A stretch of 6,041 bases of DNA from Lachnospiraceae bacterium (lineage in GTDB: Bacteria > Bacillota > Clostridia > Lachnospirales > Lachnospiraceae), in contig JAAVAG010000222.1 in assembly GCA_014804185.1 (NCBI GenBank), forward strand, positions 1 to 6,041, read 5' to 3'. Under the pieces are notes generated by a model, which had not been told where the DNA came from, ran no database searches, and was given only the letters and a program-made list of their open reading frames with translations. A program made the position numbers and the translations under genes. Below, one piece after another: positions 5,108 through 6,041 of this stretch (within the stretch, counting starts at the first letter, position 1; the number at the start of each line of letters is the position of its first letter).

Positions 5108-6041
5108 ATTCCCGGCGCAGACTGCGATAGAGGGTATCCAGCAGCGTCCTGGTGCTGTCGCATTTGTGCTCCCAATAGAAAATGCCGCCGTATCCCTTTT
5201 CTTTCACATATGCCGCCTTAGCCTCCAGAGATCTGGGGTTATCGTAGGAGAGGAACGTGGAACCGTTAAACAGATAAGGCGCCTGTGCCTCCTCATCCCA
5301 GTAGTATGTATAGCCGTTTTTATCAATATAGTCTCTGGCCAGCACATCGTAATCCGGTCCGTATCCGCCGCCCTTAGGACACAGTTCCAACAGCCCGTGA
5401 TTCTCGTTATTTTTCAGATCCTCCCACTTTCTGGAGTAGAACGCCGCCCCCATCAGAAGCCTGTCTGCGCTTACCCCGCAGGACTCAAACAGCGCCATGG
5501 CCTGGGCGCAGCTGTTCATGAACACATCCCCGACGTTGGAGTACAGGGCGGTATGATGCCCTGCCAGCGCGTGAAAACCGCATTTCAGGTCATAGGTCAT
5601 TACATTGATATAATCCAGATATTCCATAAGCTGCGGCAGTTCCACGCAGTTTACATAATACACATCCGCGCCCGCGGCGATGGTGAGGTAATATTTCCGG
5701 CCCTCCACCGCATCCAGCGCCCTGCGGATTTCCGCGCACAGCAGCGTGAAATTGTGTTTGTCATTCCGGGACACCGCGCTGTTGTTGGAGGGAACACAGG
5801 GATATTCCCAATCCAGATCGATCCCGTCCAGGTCATATTTTACAACCGCCTCTGCAAAAGACGCGGCGGTCTTTTTTCTCATCTCTTCCGTGGCACAGCA
5901 CACCGTAAAGGCGTCTCTGTCCGCCTGTACCATGGAGAGCACAATGCGCAGCCTGTCGTTCCACTTACGGATCTGCGGGATCATCTCCACTTTCTCCCGG
6001 CACCCGTTGCATGTGACGCTGCCGTCATTGTGCAGTTCCCC
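5106..6041 (-). CDS. GH18 glycosidase (chitinase-like), 5' end beyond the window
   Basis: The frame is open from base 6041 to the TAA at 5108-5106 (311 residues visible). It reads through the GTG at 5990 without a break, so the true start is outside. Counting from the right edge, the GH18 signature DxxDxDxE is complete in DGIDLDWE (D72, D75, D77, catalytic acid E79). Later landmarks are the RNDKHNFTLL segment, LTIAAG, INVMTYDL (MTYD 148-151, substrate-assisting Tyr and Asp) and GGIFYWE near the end (W290). This is the classical chitinase-type (beta/alpha)8 barrel, missing roughly its first strands. GH18 enzymes cleave beta-1,4 GlcNAc linkages in chitin or chitooligosaccharides, or the GlcNAc-GlcNAc core of N-glycans; which applies cannot be told here. 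Any signal peptide or LysM domain would be in the missing part. It is probably co-transcribed with the transglutaminase-like gene 11 nt downstream. Confidence 0.9.
   Translation of the reverse strand, partial: GELHNDGSVTCNGCREKVEMIPQIRKWNDRLRIVLSMVQADRDAFTVCCATEEMRKKTAASFAEAVVKYDLDGIDLDWEYPCVPSNNSAVSRNDKHNFTLLCAEIRRALDAVEGRKYYLTIAAGADVYYVNCVELPQLMEYLDYINVMTYDLKCGFHALAGHHTALYSNVGDVFMNSCAQAMALFESCGVSADRLLMGAAFYSRKWEDLKNNENHGLLELCPKGGGYGPDYDVLARDYIDKNGYTYYWDEEAQAPYLFNGSTFLSYDNPRSLEAKAAYVKEKGYGGIFYWEHKCDSTRTLLDTLYRSLRRE

Noticed and set aside
4171..5130. 319-codon open frame on the plus strand opposite the transglutaminase-like core
   Set aside because: Antisense shadow: it runs opposite the catalytic Cys and His region and has no ribosome binding site or family resemblance.
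5095..5175. Upstream ATG at 5175 as the start of the transglutaminase-like protein
   Set aside because: It would overlap the GH18 coding region by about 70 nt and lacks a Shine-Dalgarno, while the ATG at 5094 has AAGGGAGG at good spacing.
5988..5990. GTG at 5990 as the start of the GH18 gene
   Set aside because: The frame remains open to the window edge, and a start here would remove the first strands of the barrel, so the gene is partial instead.
1..6041. CRISPR array, tRNA, rRNA or insertion-sequence ends
   Set aside because: I saw no spaced direct repeats, no tRNA-like cloverleaf and no paired terminal inverted repeats. The nuclease's historical label transposase is not evidence of an IS element.

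Overview
The window looks like a chromosomal stretch of a moderately GC-rich gut Firmicute, most plausibly a Lachnospiraceae member. The reasons are strong AGGAGG-type ribosome binding sites, an Rpn/YhgA-like nuclease of the kind abundant in that family, and a glycan- and protein-processing gene set often met in gut anaerobes. The taxon is an inference from gene style, not from a marker gene.

Layout, left to right. (1) 1-864, minus strand: the first 288 codons of an Rpn-family (PD-(D/E)XK, Transposase_31/YhgA-like) nuclease, whose 3' end lies outside the window. (2) 865-1203: a divergent intergenic region. It holds an extended -10 promoter for the nuclease, a roughly 180-nt hairpin-rich leader in front of it, and a second promoter reading right. 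(3) 1204-2274, plus strand: a 356-residue CBM9-like carbohydrate-binding protein with no signal peptide, closed by a strong intrinsic terminator. (4) 2359-5094, minus strand: a 911-residue multidomain protein with an N-terminal transglutaminase-like domain (Cys and His visible), a beta-sandwich, a second transglutaminase-like segment that has lost its Cys, and a C-terminal thioredoxin-like fold with no CXXC. (5) 5106-6041, minus strand: a GH18 glycosidase with an intact DxxDxDxE motif, open at the right edge (5' end missing). Genes 5 and 4 are separated by 11 nt and look like one transcription unit running leftward, converging on the CBM9-like gene.

Working together: the GH18 enzyme and the transglutaminase-like protein are probably co-expressed and may act on the same GlcNAc-containing or glycoprotein substrate. 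The CBM9-like gene is a neighbour with a sugar-related theme but its own promoter and terminator. The nuclease gene is unrelated in theme, has visibly lower GC, and is probably a defence or mobile-type insertion.

The most unusual signal is the nuclease leader. One hairpin arm there can pair either with its local partner or, over nine consecutive positions (one G-U), with the Shine-Dalgarno of the nuclease gene. This is the architecture of a translational switch. A candidate internal start near the nuclease C-terminus, with its own GGAGAG, is a second point of interest because Rpn genes in E. coli encode intragenic inhibitors.
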